DNA from: JBFJVZ01 sp041623895 | GTDB taxonomy: Bacteria; Planctomycetota; Planctomycetia; Pirellulales; Pirellulaceae | Reading direction: 5' to 3' | Length of the DNA: 10,780 bases | NCBI GenBank assembly: GCA_041623895.1 | Contig: JBFJVZ010000277.1 | Coordinates: forward strand, 1 to 10,780 | Part shown: one piece after another, positions 1 through 8,110 of the stretch | Layout: each line of letters starts with the position of its first letter | Numbering within the stretch: the stretch's first letter is position 1 | Made by a program: the position numbers and the translations under genes | The notes under the pieces: model-generated | Told to the model about the DNA's origin: nothing | The model's input: only the letters and a program-made list of their open reading frames with translations | The model's database searches: none

Positions 1-71
1 GGAGGGCGACGCTCCCGCGGAGCCGCGAAGCGATTTCCGGCGCCTCGGCTCGGACGGAGCCTCGCCCTCCC
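1..71. repeat. GC-rich inverted repeat (Pirellulaceae-type dispersed hairpin)
   Basis: Positions 1-24 and 47-70 are imperfect inverted copies: both arms, read inward, start ggagggcga, then share gctcc and later gagcc, with about 20 of 24 positions matching. The right half (45-71) recurs with two mismatches at 9200-9226, between glcE and glcF, which shows it is a dispersed element. From memory, the motif ggagggcgaggctcc resembles a repeat abundant in Rhodopirellula-like genomes. It codes for nothing plausible. The element may continue to the left of the window. Confidence 0.75.
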
Positions 72-164
72 ATGAAACTCGTGCTGTCCTGAACGCAACA
101 AACACATCGCCATTGGCCAAAAACACGCCAGCTTTCGGTTAATTAACCATCCCAGCGTCATGCT

Positions 165-182
165 GCCAGGATAAATCCTGGC
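165..182 (-). terminator. 18-nt perfect palindrome downstream of the M64 gene; possible 3' stem-loop
   Basis: The site reads gccaggat-aa-atcctggc, a perfect 8-bp stem with a 2-nt centre. It begins 13 nt beyond the stop of the M64 gene, in its transcription direction. The same element, in the same orientation relative to the upstream gene, lies just after glcF (10551-10568). The 3' position of both suggests a terminator or mRNA 3'-end stabiliser. No clear T-tract follows, so classic rho-independent termination is not proven. It may instead be only a dispersed repeat. Confidence 0.45.
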
Positions 183-195
183 CTACGAAAGGGCG

Positions 196-2010
196 TTAAA
201 ACGGCAAGCTGCCGCGGAATCGTTCGCCGAATTCGATTAGGTCCGCGACATCAACGTCGCCGTCACCTAATTCATCAAACACAGCATCGAATCCCAATTG
301 CCCTTCGTTCTTTCTGAACGTGGCTCCAAAACCAGTCAAATCGCTGGTGTCGACATCGCGGTCGCCGTTGCTGTCGCCAAAGAACCTGAACAATCCGTCG
401 TCAGCGGTATCGCCGAACCGATAGTCCAGCGGCATCGGGCTGCCGCCCACGACGGCAGCAACCTGAGCGGCGATGACCCGCAATTCGTAATTGCCATCGA
501 TCAGCGAATTGGGTGACGCCCCAACACGATCCATGACCGCAGGACCAGGTTGGAAAGTAAGATCAGCCACGGTTTCATCCCCCACCATGCTGGTGTTGAC
601 TTGTACGCCGACTAGATCTCCGCTGCCACGATTGGTCAGCACGAACGCCGATTCGGGCGCCGTCACCTGCGTGTTGAAGTAAACCGACAAGGAAGTCACG
701 TTGGAGCGATCTGCGCTGCCGTTGTTAACGTTGACCAGTGTGACGTCTGGAATGGGCAGGATGTCCACCGACCAGCTGACCGACTGTTCCAATTCGTTCA
801 GATCGCGTCGCACCCAGTCGGTCGGATCAAAGGCGCGCGCCGTTATTGAGTGACTGCCATCGGTAAAACCGAAATCGCGTGGACGAAAACTTTCCGCGTT
901 CGCGCCGACGACCAGGTTTCCGTCGACAAACCACTGAACGTCAATAACGGTGGAATCGATCGAATCGACCCACAAAGTTGGATCGGAGTCGACGATCGAC
1001 CCGCCATTGGGCAACCAATCGTCCAGTGGATCGACAAGGTTGTAGATGTCCAGAATGATTTTCTCGCGACTAACCGCGTCAAAGGGCCGGCCCAGGCTTC
1101 GCATCTTGGAGTTGGATGATGGCCGATAGATGCCCTGGTCAAAATACCGAGCTCCCTCGTAGGCAGATATTGTGCCGATCACCGGCTGGTCGTAACCGAT
1201 CCAGTGGTTCCACTTCGCACCCGACGGATTCGTCGTCACGTTGACTTCGCGCGGTTCGGGCCCGGTGTAATTTGGCGAACCACCGTACTCGTCCGCTAAA
1301 TCGTCGAAAGAATGAGCGACTTCGTGCAGGGCAACTTCGGTGGCCAGACTGTTTCCACCCGCGTAGACCGCGTACCGCCCGCCACTGCCGCCATACTTTG
1401 TGTCGTTCACGGTGACGTATTCCATTTCGCCTGTGAACGGCGCACCAGCGAGCGCCGTAGTTTTTGCCGCATCGACTTTACTGTTCGAGACGCACAGCAA
1501 ACGCTCGATATTCCCGCAAAAGTAATAGGAGTCAAACGCGGTGTCGACAAAAATTCCTTGCGGCGGCTTATCCGCACCCGATTCATTGGAAATCGTATTG
1601 ATGCGATGAGCATTGAAAAAGTTTGCGTAACGGGGAAATGGATCCTGCCCGTTGTTGAACATGTGGTTGAGAATCGAATTGACATGATTCACATACGTCG
1701 TATCGATCTCGGAGACCGTGTAGCCATCACCCAAAACAATCAAGTCGACGCGATTGGACGAAGGGCCATTGTCGATCACCGTTTGGTACCCGGTCGTCGT
1801 TTCCGCGATTGATCCGATGTAGGGGTGCTGGTGAGGCCCGATGTTTTGATCGACAGCGGCTGTTGCTTCGATCGGAGGAGCCGTTTGGATCGGCAGATCC
1901 TCCGCCTTCATCACTTGATTCAAGTTACCCGCAAGCAACATCCGCGGCTCGAGGGATTCGATCCTCAAACGATAACGCGGTTTACTTTGTTTGCGTCTGG
2001 AATCGTTCAT
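196..2010 (-). CDS. Secreted M64-family (IgA peptidase-like) metallopeptidase with dockerin-like C-terminus
   Basis: This 604-residue protein is a probable exported zinc endopeptidase. Residues 1-28 are a basic leader ending in LEPRMLLAG, the planctomycete export-type motif. The M64 catalytic domain spans about 85-325: VDLIVLGDGYT (88-98), the FFNAHRINTISNESGAD stretch (131-147), the zinc motif HEVAH (H229, E230, H233) followed by ADEY (239-242), and SKMR (301-304). D240 is the presumed third ligand, from the family pattern. Residues about 345-415 look beta-rich and about 420-540 form another beta domain. Residues 541-604 hold two EF-hand-like loops (D546-D557; D583-D590), a dockerin type I-like pair. 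The last 180 residues resemble the end of the neighbouring M23 protein. ATG start; it follows that gene after 19 nt, so they are probably co-transcribed, with only a weak Shine-Dalgarno. M64 enzymes were named for IgA cleavage, but the natural substrate here is unknown. Family call firm, role inferred. Confidence 0.9.
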   Translation of the reverse strand: MNDSRRKQSKPRYRLRIESLEPRMLLAGNLNQVMKAEDLPIQTAPPIEATAAVDQNIGPHQHPYIGSIAETTTGYQTVIDNGPSSNRVDLIVLGDGYTVSEIDTTYVNHVNSILNHMFNNGQDPFPRYANFFNAHRINTISNESGADKPPQGIFVDTAFDSYYFCGNIERLLCVSNSKVDAAKTTALAGAPFTGEMEYVTVNDTKYGGSGGRYAVYAGGNSLATEVALHEVAHSFDDLADEYGGSPNYTGPEPREVNVTTNPSGAKWNHWIGYDQPVIGTISAYEGARYFDQGIYRPSSNSKMRSLGRPFDAVSREKIILDIYNLVDPLDDWLPNGGSIVDSDPTLWVDSIDSTVIDVQWFVDGNLVVGANAESFRPRDFGFTDGSHSITARAFDPTDWVRRDLNELEQSVSWSVDILPIPDVTLVNVNNGSADRSNVTSLSVYFNTQVTAPESAFVLTNRGSGDLVGVQVNTSMVGDETVADLTFQPGPAVMDRVGASPNSLIDGNYELRVIAAQVAAVVGGSPMPLDYRFGDTADDGLFRFFGDSNGDRDVDTSDLTGFGATFRKNEGQLGFDAVFDELGDGDVDVADLIEFGERFRGSLPF

Positions 2011-2029
2011 TCACTTCGCTAGCAGTGAC

Positions 2030-5000
2030 TTAGGCGAAGGGGAGATTGTTGCGGAATTGAGTGCCAAAATGGACCAGATCACTGGCGTCGACGTCGTTGT
2101 CGCCCAAACCATCGAACAATGGATTGTAATCTATATCGCCGAGATTCTTGCGGAAAGTCTGACCAAACACAGGCAGATCGGTTGTATCAACATCTCGGTC
2201 GCCGTCCTGGTCGCCAAAGAAGCGGAAGAACTTGTCGGCTTCTGCGGCCCCGAAAATGTAGTCGGCCGCCATCTGCAATCCGCTGGCAACCGTGGTGATT
2301 TGCGCGGCATCGATTCGCAATTCGTAGTTGCCGTCCACCAATGAATTCTCTGTACCGCCAAATCGCTCGACCACGAGCGGATCGGCCCCGAACGTAACCG
2401 TGGTCGTTGTCTTGCCGGCACTCGTGGAACTATTGACGTGCAGGTTGCCGACCGGTGTTCCGCCCCCACGTTGGATGATGCTGAAAGCTGAGGCGGGCGC
2501 ATTGACTTCGGTGCTGAACGGGATCACGATTTCGGAAACGATCGACCGCTGATTGACTCCAGCGTTGATAACCGGATTCGTCTCAACGGTAGGCGGCAAA
2601 TCAAGATCGATGTTCAGCACTTCCAGCGTATTGCGGCCGGCGGGGTGTCCAGCCGCGATCGCCGACAACTCCACCACCTGGTCGGCATCAAAAACGTTGT
2701 CGGCAACAGCGCTGATCGAAAACGACGCACGCTCTTCGCCCGCAGGAATCGTGACACTGGCCGGAACGGTTACCTCATCGGCATTTGTCACCGCCGCAAG
2801 AGTGACCGTCAACGAACTTGCGGTCGATCCACTGCGCCGCACATTGGCAACGGTTTGACCGCCTTCTGCCAGCTTTCGCTCACTGATCCCCAACACGATC
2901 GGCACGTCACCCACTGTCGATTCAACAATCCCTTCGACCGAAAAGTCATAGTCATTTTCATCGGCATCGTTGTTGGGAATTCGGATTCTTCCGGCATAGT
3001 AACCCTCGAACGTTGCATCCAGTTCGACGGTAAATGAATCCGAAGCTCCAGCAGCAAGCGAACTCGGCAGACCCTCGGTGACGAGATAGCCCGTCGGAAC
3101 ATCGATGGGTCCCAGCGTCAGCGTGTCATATCCGTGATTGACCAGGGTGAAGGATTGCGAACGATTCGATCCTGCTTGGATCGTGCTGCCAAAATCGATG
3201 GGCGTGTGCCGACCGTCCAAGACGATCGAATTGTCGGGCAGTTCGACACGAATTTCCGCCGCACCGGGTACTGTGACTTCAAACGTGTCCTCGCCCTGCT
3301 TGACTCCGTTGACCATGAATTCGATCGTCCAAGTCCCCAACTGCGGGCTCGACGGCAGTGTTCGCCACCAATACCACCATGACCACGAATAACTACTGGT
3401 CATGGTCGAACCGGGAGAACTCCAGACCGTGCCGTCAGGCTGCCTCCATACTTGCCCGATGCTGTCGCCGACAGTCAGTCCGGCGTACATACCGATTGAG
3501 TAAACGCGCTGTCCTGATTGCTGCGTGTAGGTCTCGACTTCAGAGAATTGTTCTTGGCGATGATCATTGGGCGTATAGTTGGTGATCCCGGTTTCCAGAA
3601 GCCTCGGCGAATCAAATACGTAAGTCAGTGGATCGACCATGTAAGTGCCGATGTCATACATCATCTCGACCGTGAATCCATAATGCTGCAAGATAAAGTG
3701 CACGTGCGTTCCACTGGAGTTCCCTGAACTGCCCATATAGCCGATGAAGTCACCAGCCTGAACCGTATCGCCAACGTCGACGGTGATCGAATCGCGTCGG
3801 AAATGCCAATAGATCGTTCTCCAGCCGCCACCGTGGTCGATGATCACGAAGTTCGCTGGCTGGCCCTGCCACACCGTATTGCGGTCAAATTCGCCGTCAT
3901 GAACGTCGGTAACCGTTCCATCGGCAGCGGCATACAACTCCATGCCGGCATCTTGCTCGGCAAACGTGAAATCGGCCGGCCCGATGTCCCAGGCATTGTG
4001 CCCGTTATAGGAAACCGATCCCCCTGCAAAGTCTTCGATGCCCGACAGAGGATCAACGTCCACATAGTTGGAGACCGCCGTTTCCAAGTAAGGAGTTCCC
4101 TCGATTGGCCAAATCAGTTTTTGCGGCAGCGAGGGAGTTGTTGGTGAAAACGTGAACGATGCCGTGTTGTCGCTTTCGTTTGACTCGGCCACCGTACCCA
4201 GAGCATCCAGCGTGACCTGGACGTTGTGCGTGCCCGGCGAAGCAAACCACCCGCTCCACCAATAGAACCAGGTTCCCGATCCGAAACCTGCTCCGGTACT
4301 GATGACGCCCGTACTTAAGACCACCCCATCCACACTGAAGTGAATTTCATAAAAGGCGTTGGCAGGCAAGTTGCTGGTTGTGAAGTTAACCTGCACGGCA
4401 ACCTTTTCACCGATGTACGGAGAAGTGATGGCATCGCCGTTGCCGTTGCGCAAATGAGCGCTGGTTAAATGTAAATTGATTCCATTTTCCTGGCTGCCGT
4501 CTGTCTCTGAATCAAGTACGCCGGATTCTTGCGGACCGAAGCCGAAGCTCTCCGCAAATATGCCCTCGGGATACTCGTGTTGGTGGTCTTCATCGCTGGC
4601 GGCAGATTCGCGATCGTCACTCGGTCCAAAACCTGATTCCAGCGACGGGTGATCTGCCTGACTAGCGCGGTAACTGACATACAAGCGATCATCGGAAAAG
4701 TAAAACGGGTTGACTTGATAAGCTCCTGCTGCCGAGCCAACGCGAGCATGAAGACCGTCGGCTGACAATCTTAAGCGAAGTTCTGCCGTAGAATCATCGA
4801 CGCCCACACCAGAAAACGAATCCCTTGAATCGCGTGAAGCCACGATATTGAACCACGCAAACGTCCCGTCCGGTGCCGGCAAAGCAATTTGCTGCTCTTG
4901 GTCTCGAGCCCCGTTCAAAATCTCCGCAAGACTTTCAGCATCAAGAATCGACAACTTGTAATGATCAGCGGGAGCCGACGTGATCGGATCGGATGAAGCC

Positions 5001-5158
5001 GACGAGTCAGCCTGCCTTACTGTTTGAATCTCCTCGGTCAAAGCCCAGATTCCATCGGTTGACGTCGTCAGCACCGCCGGTCCGATACTTGCGGCCAGTA
5101 GATCTCGTCGCTCCAGGGCTTCGGCTCGAAGCGAGCGTTTGGAATGGTTTCGCATCAC
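2030..5158 (-). CDS. Multidomain secreted M23 (LytM-type) metallopeptidase with CARDB, choice-of-anchor D, Calx-beta and dockerin-like domains
   Basis: This 1042-residue protein is probably exported: a basic leader with ALERRDLLAAS (14-24), a variant of the LEPRxLLA motif. Residues about 225-338 are CARDB-like, ending GTVAESNESDN. The M23 peptidase core spans about 345-515 and keeps the zinc residues: H387 and D391 in GHNAWD, H452 in YWHF, and H485/H487 in GTHVHF. It should therefore be active, typically on peptidoglycan or Gly-rich peptide bonds. A Trp-rich beta domain (about 540-630) follows, then a choice-of-anchor D-like domain (633-745), a Calx-beta-like repeat (750-850), a beta domain shared with the M64 neighbour (855-970), and a dockerin-like calcium pair (978-1041). 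The start may be GTG at 5158 or the next codon, ATG at 5155. A G-rich Shine-Dalgarno (5168-5175) is spaced slightly better for the GTG. It is the first gene of the minus-strand pair. Substrate and anchoring partner cannot be read from the sequence. Confidence 0.9.
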   Translation of the reverse strand: MMRNHSKRSLRAEALERRDLLAASIGPAVLTTSTDGIWALTEEIQTVRQADSSASSDPITSAPADHYKLSILDAESLAEILNGARDQEQQIALPAPDGTFAWFNIVASRDSRDSFSGVGVDDSTAELRLRLSADGLHARVGSAAGAYQVNPFYFSDDRLYVSYRASQADHPSLESGFGPSDDRESAASDEDHQHEYPEGIFAESFGFGPQESGVLDSETDGSQENGINLHLTSAHLRNGNGDAITSPYIGEKVAVQVNFTTSNLPANAFYEIHFSVDGVVLSTGVISTGAGFGSGTWFYWWSGWFASPGTHNVQVTLDALGTVAESNESDNTASFTFSPTTPSLPQKLIWPIEGTPYLETAVSNYVDVDPLSGIEDFAGGSVSYNGHNAWDIGPADFTFAEQDAGMELYAAADGTVTDVHDGEFDRNTVWQGQPANFVIIDHGGGWRTIYWHFRRDSITVDVGDTVQAGDFIGYMGSSGNSSGTHVHFILQHYGFTVEMMYDIGTYMVDPLTYVFDSPRLLETGITNYTPNDHRQEQFSEVETYTQQSGQRVYSIGMYAGLTVGDSIGQVWRQPDGTVWSSPGSTMTSSYSWSWWYWWRTLPSSPQLGTWTIEFMVNGVKQGEDTFEVTVPGAAEIRVELPDNSIVLDGRHTPIDFGSTIQAGSNRSQSFTLVNHGYDTLTLGPIDVPTGYLVTEGLPSSLAAGASDSFTVELDATFEGYYAGRIRIPNNDADENDYDFSVEGIVESTVGDVPIVLGISERKLAEGGQTVANVRRSGSTASSLTVTLAAVTNADEVTVPASVTIPAGEERASFSISAVADNVFDADQVVELSAIAAGHPAGRNTLEVLNIDLDLPPTVETNPVINAGVNQRSIVSEIVIPFSTEVNAPASAFSIIQRGGGTPVGNLHVNSSTSAGKTTTTVTFGADPLVVERFGGTENSLVDGNYELRIDAAQITTVASGLQMAADYIFGAAEADKFFRFFGDQDGDRDVDTTDLPVFGQTFRKNLGDIDYNPLFDGLGDNDVDASDLVHFGTQFRNNLPFA

Positions 5159-5167
5159 TGGTAAAAG

Positions 5168-5175
5168 CCCCCCCT
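5168..5175 (-). promoter_or_regulatory. Ribosome binding site of the M23 peptidase gene
   Basis: On the minus strand this reads AGGGGGGG, with 9 nt to the GTG at 5158 and 12 nt to the ATG at 5155. It is the only purine-rich run just upstream and supports a start at one of these adjacent codons. Confidence 0.45.
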
Positions 5176-5292
5176 GATTTCTTCGAGACAGACAGTCGTC
5201 GCTGGAAAATAATTATCAACGTGGTGTCACGCCGCAAGGGTGGTCAGGGCGATTTCGTGTTGAATCGGCTACGCTCAAGGCGTCTGTGGGTA

Positions 5293-5322
5293 ATGACAAG
5301 GGCGTGAGCCCCAGGCTATAAC
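5293..5322 (+). promoter_or_regulatory. Weak sigma70-like promoter candidate for the glycolate operon
   Basis: ATGACA (5293-5298) and TATAAC (5317-5322) are separated by 18 nt, each one base from the -35 and -10 consensus. Transcription from here would leave a leader of about 165 nt before the ATG at 5495. The -10 lies inside repeat-like sequence (see 5301-5368), and planctomycete promoters are poorly defined, so this may be chance. Confidence 0.25.
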
Positions 5323-5368
5323 CTAACGTGCCTCCGGCACTGAAGCACCACAACAAATCCTGGCCGAC
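5301..5368. repeat. Repeat debris in the divergent intergenic region
   Basis: The 336-nt gap between the two operons (5159-5494) has no credible gene. It holds a segment with gagccccaggct (5306-5317), which read on the minus strand resembles agcctggggtgag at 10714-10726. It also holds a small hairpin gtgcc-tcc-ggcac (5328-5340) and a half-copy of the palindrome seen at 165-182 (caaatcctggccgac, 5354-5368, 13 of 15 matching the right arm with flank). From memory these resemble dispersed Pirellulaceae repeats. An AT-rich patch at 5207-5216 may belong to the minus-strand promoter, but I see no convincing boxes. Confidence 0.5.
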
Positions 5369-5494
5369 ATTTGCGCTGCAATAACCGGGTGCTAACGCAT
5401 GGCGGCTGATAGTACGCGCGCTGTCCAGCTAAATCGCGCAACTTCAAAACTCACACTTCGGCGTTTTGAACGAATCCTCAGACATTCGAGCTCC

Positions 5495-6610
5495 ATGACC
5501 GTTCCTGCACTCAACCCCCGTCAGCGAATCCTGATGGGCCCCGGACCCAGTACCGTTCCGCATCGCATCCTTCGCGCCTTGGGTGCCCCAACACTTGGGC
5601 ATCTCGATCCGCAGTACATCCAGTACATGGATGAAACTTGCCAGTTGATTCGCGACGTTTATCAGACCAGCAACGCGCTGACTTTTCCTGTTTCCGGCAC
5701 CGGGATGGCCGGCATGGAAGCGATCCTGGTGAATCTGCTGGAACCGGGTGATGAAGCCATTGTCTGCATCAATGGTGTCTTCGGCGGCCGCATGAAAGAC
5801 AACATGGAACGTTGCGGCGCAACGGTTCACGCCGTGGAAGTCCCCTGGGGTGAAACCTTCAGCAACGATCAGATCGCCGCCGCGGTCGCGGAACATCCCA
5901 GCGCCAAAATGGTCGGGATCGTGCACGCGGAAACCTCCACCGGCGCACATCAAGACGTCTCCGGACTGGCCGCCATCGTTCACGATGCCGGCATGTTGCT
6001 GGCAGTCGACACGGTCACGTCGCTGGGCGGTCACGAGGTCAAAGTGGACGAGTGGGGCATCGATGCCGTTTACTCGGGCACGCAAAAATGTTTGTCGTGC
6101 CCGCCGGGTCTGTCCCCGGTTTCTTTTTCGGCTCGTGCGATCGAGCGAATGGAAGCCAGAAAGACCAAGGTAAGAAGCTGGTACTTGGACGTATCGATGT
6201 TAAAGAATTACTACATGGGCGAAGGCGGCCGTGCTTATCATCACACTGCGCCGGTCAACATGGTGTACGCGCTGCGCGAAGCCCTGTCGATTGTCGTCGA
6301 AGAAGGGCTCCAGGCTCGCATCGCCCGCCACCGAGAAATGCATGTGTTGCTTCGTGCCGGTCTGGAAGAACTGGGACTAACCTACATTCCCAAACAGTCG
6401 CTGTGCACCTTGAATTGTGTAGCCGTTCCCGAGGGCGTTGATGAAGCGGCGATCCGAAAAAGGTTGCTGATCGATTATGATATAGAGATCGGCGGAGGCC
6501 TGGGGGTCTTTGCCGGCAAAGCCTGGCGGATCGGGTTGATGGGACACACGGCAACGAAACGTAATGTGACCACCTTGTTGGCGGCGCTCAAAGACTGCCT
6601 GGCGTCGTAA
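5495..6610 (+). CDS. Class V aminotransferase, alanine/serine-glyoxylate aminotransferase family
   Basis: This PLP enzyme probably transfers an amino group from alanine or serine to glyoxylate, giving glycine. From the ATG at 5495 it is 371 residues, close to family length. Visible motifs are GPGPS (15-19) near the N-terminus, SGTGMAGMEA (67-76) in the PLP-phosphate region, D172 in AVDTVTS (expected to contact the PLP pyridine nitrogen), K198 in SGTQKCLSCPPG (the Schiff-base lysine), and R345 in WRIGLMG (the substrate carboxylate arginine). An upstream in-frame ATG at 5399 would add 32 residues with no resemblance to the family start, so I prefer 5495; neither has a strong Shine-Dalgarno. It lies 42 nt before glcD in the same orientation, which fits disposal of the glyoxylate made by GlcDEF. 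The preferred amino donor (alanine, serine or other) cannot be decided from sequence alone. Confidence 0.92.
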   Translation: MTVPALNPRQRILMGPGPSTVPHRILRALGAPTLGHLDPQYIQYMDETCQLIRDVYQTSNALTFPVSGTGMAGMEAILVNLLEPGDEAIVCINGVFGGRMKDNMERCGATVHAVEVPWGETFSNDQIAAAVAEHPSAKMVGIVHAETSTGAHQDVSGLAAIVHDAGMLLAVDTVTSLGGHEVKVDEWGIDAVYSGTQKCLSCPPGLSPVSFSARAIERMEARKTKVRSWYLDVSMLKNYYMGEGGRAYHHTAPVNMVYALREALSIVVEEGLQARIARHREMHVLLRAGLEELGLTYIPKQSLCTLNCVAVPEGVDEAAIRKRLLIDYDIEIGGGLGVFAGKAWRIGLMGHTATKRNVTTLLAALKDCLAS

Positions 6611-6636
6611 ACTGATCCGCAACTGAGAGGTAACTC

Positions 6637-6643
6637 AAGAGGA
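6637..6643 (+). promoter_or_regulatory. Ribosome binding site fixing the TTG start of glcD
   Basis: AAGAGGA lies 9 nt before the TTG at 6653. No ATG or GTG occurs in this frame between the aminotransferase stop (6608-6610) and the conserved start of GlcD, so this site supports the TTG. Confidence 0.6.
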
Positions 6644-6652
6644 ATCATTCCT

Positions 6653-8110
6653 TTGCCCACCACTGAAGCACACAGCAATCTGACTGGACTTGCCGATCTG
6701 TTCCCTGGCGATCGTTTCGTCCGCGACGCAGCGTTTCAAGCCGCCTTTGAATCAGATGGACTGACTGCCTTTCGGGAAAAACCGCTTGCCGTTGTCTTTC
6801 CAGAAACGCAGGACGAAGTCATCGCTGCCGTACGATGGTGTCACGATCACGCCGTTCCTTTCGTGGCCCGCGGCAGCGGCACGAGTCTGTCGGGCGGCTC
6901 GATGCCGGTTGCCGGAGGTATCGTGATCGCGCTGAATCGACTGAAAAAGATTTTGCGGCTCGATCCCGATCAACGCATCGCCGTGGTCGAACCGGGCGTC
7001 GTTAATTTGGACGTCTCAGCAGCCGCCGCGCCGCATGGTTTGTATTACGCACCTGATCCATCCAGCCAGACGATCTGCACGATCGGTGGCAACGTTGCCT
7101 TCAATTCGGGCGGCGCGCACTGCCTGAAATACGGCATGACGTCCAACCACGTCCTCGGCTTGAAAGCGGTACTCGCCAGCGGAGAAGTCGTGACCATGGG
7201 CGGGTCAAGCCTCGAGTCGGTTGGTCCCGATTACACCGGTTTGTTCTGCGGCAGCGAAGGCCTGTTCGGGATCGCGCTGGAAATCACGCTCCGCCTGTTA
7301 CCAAAGCCGGAGATGTTCCACACCGTGTTGGTTGGCTACAAGTCGCTGCAAGCCGCAGGCGATGCTGTCTCAGCAATCGTTGACTCGGGCCTGCTGCCGG
7401 GCGCCATGGAGATCATGGACGCATTGTCGATTGAAGCAGCCGAAGCAGCCGTCGCTTGCGGATACCCGCCCGGTGCCGTTGCCGTGCTGATTGTCGAGTT
7501 GGAAGGACCAACAGAAAAGATCGACGCGGAACGGCGGCAACTCGATTCGATCATCGAGACAACAGGGCCCTTCGCCCAACGCGTGGCGGTGGACGAAGCC
7601 GATCGTTTGTCGATTTGGAAAGGCCGCAAGTCCGCATTTTCCGCCGTCGGACGCTTGAGCCCCGATTTTCTGGTGCAAGACGGTGTCGTACCCCGTAAAC
7701 GATTGGGCGAAGCGTTGGTTCGCATCGAAGAACTTTCCCGCCATGCCGGCATTCGGGTCGCGAATGTCTTTCATGCCGGTGACGGCAACCTGCACCCCTT
7801 GATCATGTTTGACGGAACAGAACAAGGCGCGTTGGAACGAGCCGAAGCACTTGCCGCGCAGATCTTGCGGATGTGCATCGAAATGGGTGGCTCGATCACC
7901 GGCGAACATGGCGTGGGCATGGAAAAACGCGACTACTTGCCTGAAATGTTCGACGAATCAACGGTTGCCATGTTTCACCGGCTGCGCGCTGCTTTTGATC
8001 CAAAGACAATTTCCAATCCCGGTAAGATGTTTCCCGGCAAGGAAGCGCCGGCGCTGTCGACCGTCGGCCTGCATCCCCTTGAACAAGCGGGTGTGATCAG
8101 CCGTGAATAG
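6653..8110 (+). CDS. glcD: Glycolate oxidase subunit GlcD (FAD-linked oxidase)
   Basis: The catalytic flavoprotein subunit of the membrane-associated glycolate oxidase oxidises glycolate to glyoxylate and passes electrons through GlcF toward quinones. It has 485 residues, near the E. coli length of 499. The N-terminal half is a PCMH-type FAD domain: VARGSGTSLSGG (71-82), PDPSSQTICTIGGNVAFNSGG (134-154) and GSEGLFGIALEITL (200-213). The C-terminal half is the FAD-oxidase C domain with VFHAGDGNLHP (372-382), GEHGVGMEKRDYLP (417-430) and FDPKTISNPGKMFP (448-461). It starts at TTG with a good Shine-Dalgarno. Its end overlaps glcE by 8 nt, which suggests translational coupling. A D-lactate or other 2-hydroxyacid dehydrogenase is the alternative, since the family is broad; the glcE-glcF order and the neighbouring glyoxylate aminotransferase favour glycolate. 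Confidence 0.92.
   Translation: MPTTEAHSNLTGLADLFPGDRFVRDAAFQAAFESDGLTAFREKPLAVVFPETQDEVIAAVRWCHDHAVPFVARGSGTSLSGGSMPVAGGIVIALNRLKKILRLDPDQRIAVVEPGVVNLDVSAAAAPHGLYYAPDPSSQTICTIGGNVAFNSGGAHCLKYGMTSNHVLGLKAVLASGEVVTMGGSSLESVGPDYTGLFCGSEGLFGIALEITLRLLPKPEMFHTVLVGYKSLQAAGDAVSAIVDSGLLPGAMEIMDALSIEAAEAAVACGYPPGAVAVLIVELEGPTEKIDAERRQLDSIIETTGPFAQRVAVDEADRLSIWKGRKSAFSAVGRLSPDFLVQDGVVPRKRLGEALVRIEELSRHAGIRVANVFHAGDGNLHPLIMFDGTEQGALERAEALAAQILRMCIEMGGSITGEHGVGMEKRDYLPEMFDESTVAMFHRLRAAFDPKTISNPGKMFPGKEAPALSTVGLHPLEQAGVISRE

Noticed and set aside
1312..1812. 166-residue plus-strand open frame
   Set aside because: It lies wholly antisense to the M64 catalytic domain, whose motifs are clear; the translation has no recognisable domain.
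5399..5494. Longer start of the aminotransferase at ATG 5399
   Set aside because: The extra 32 residues do not resemble the family N-terminus and no Shine-Dalgarno precedes 5399; ATG 5495 begins right before the conserved GPGPS region.
5444..6085. 213-residue minus-strand open frame
   Set aside because: It is antisense to the aminotransferase, His/Ala/Asp-rich in the manner of a complementary-frame shadow, with no domain.
7370..7909. 179-residue minus-strand open frame
   Set aside because: It is antisense to glcD, which carries all expected motifs; no independent support.
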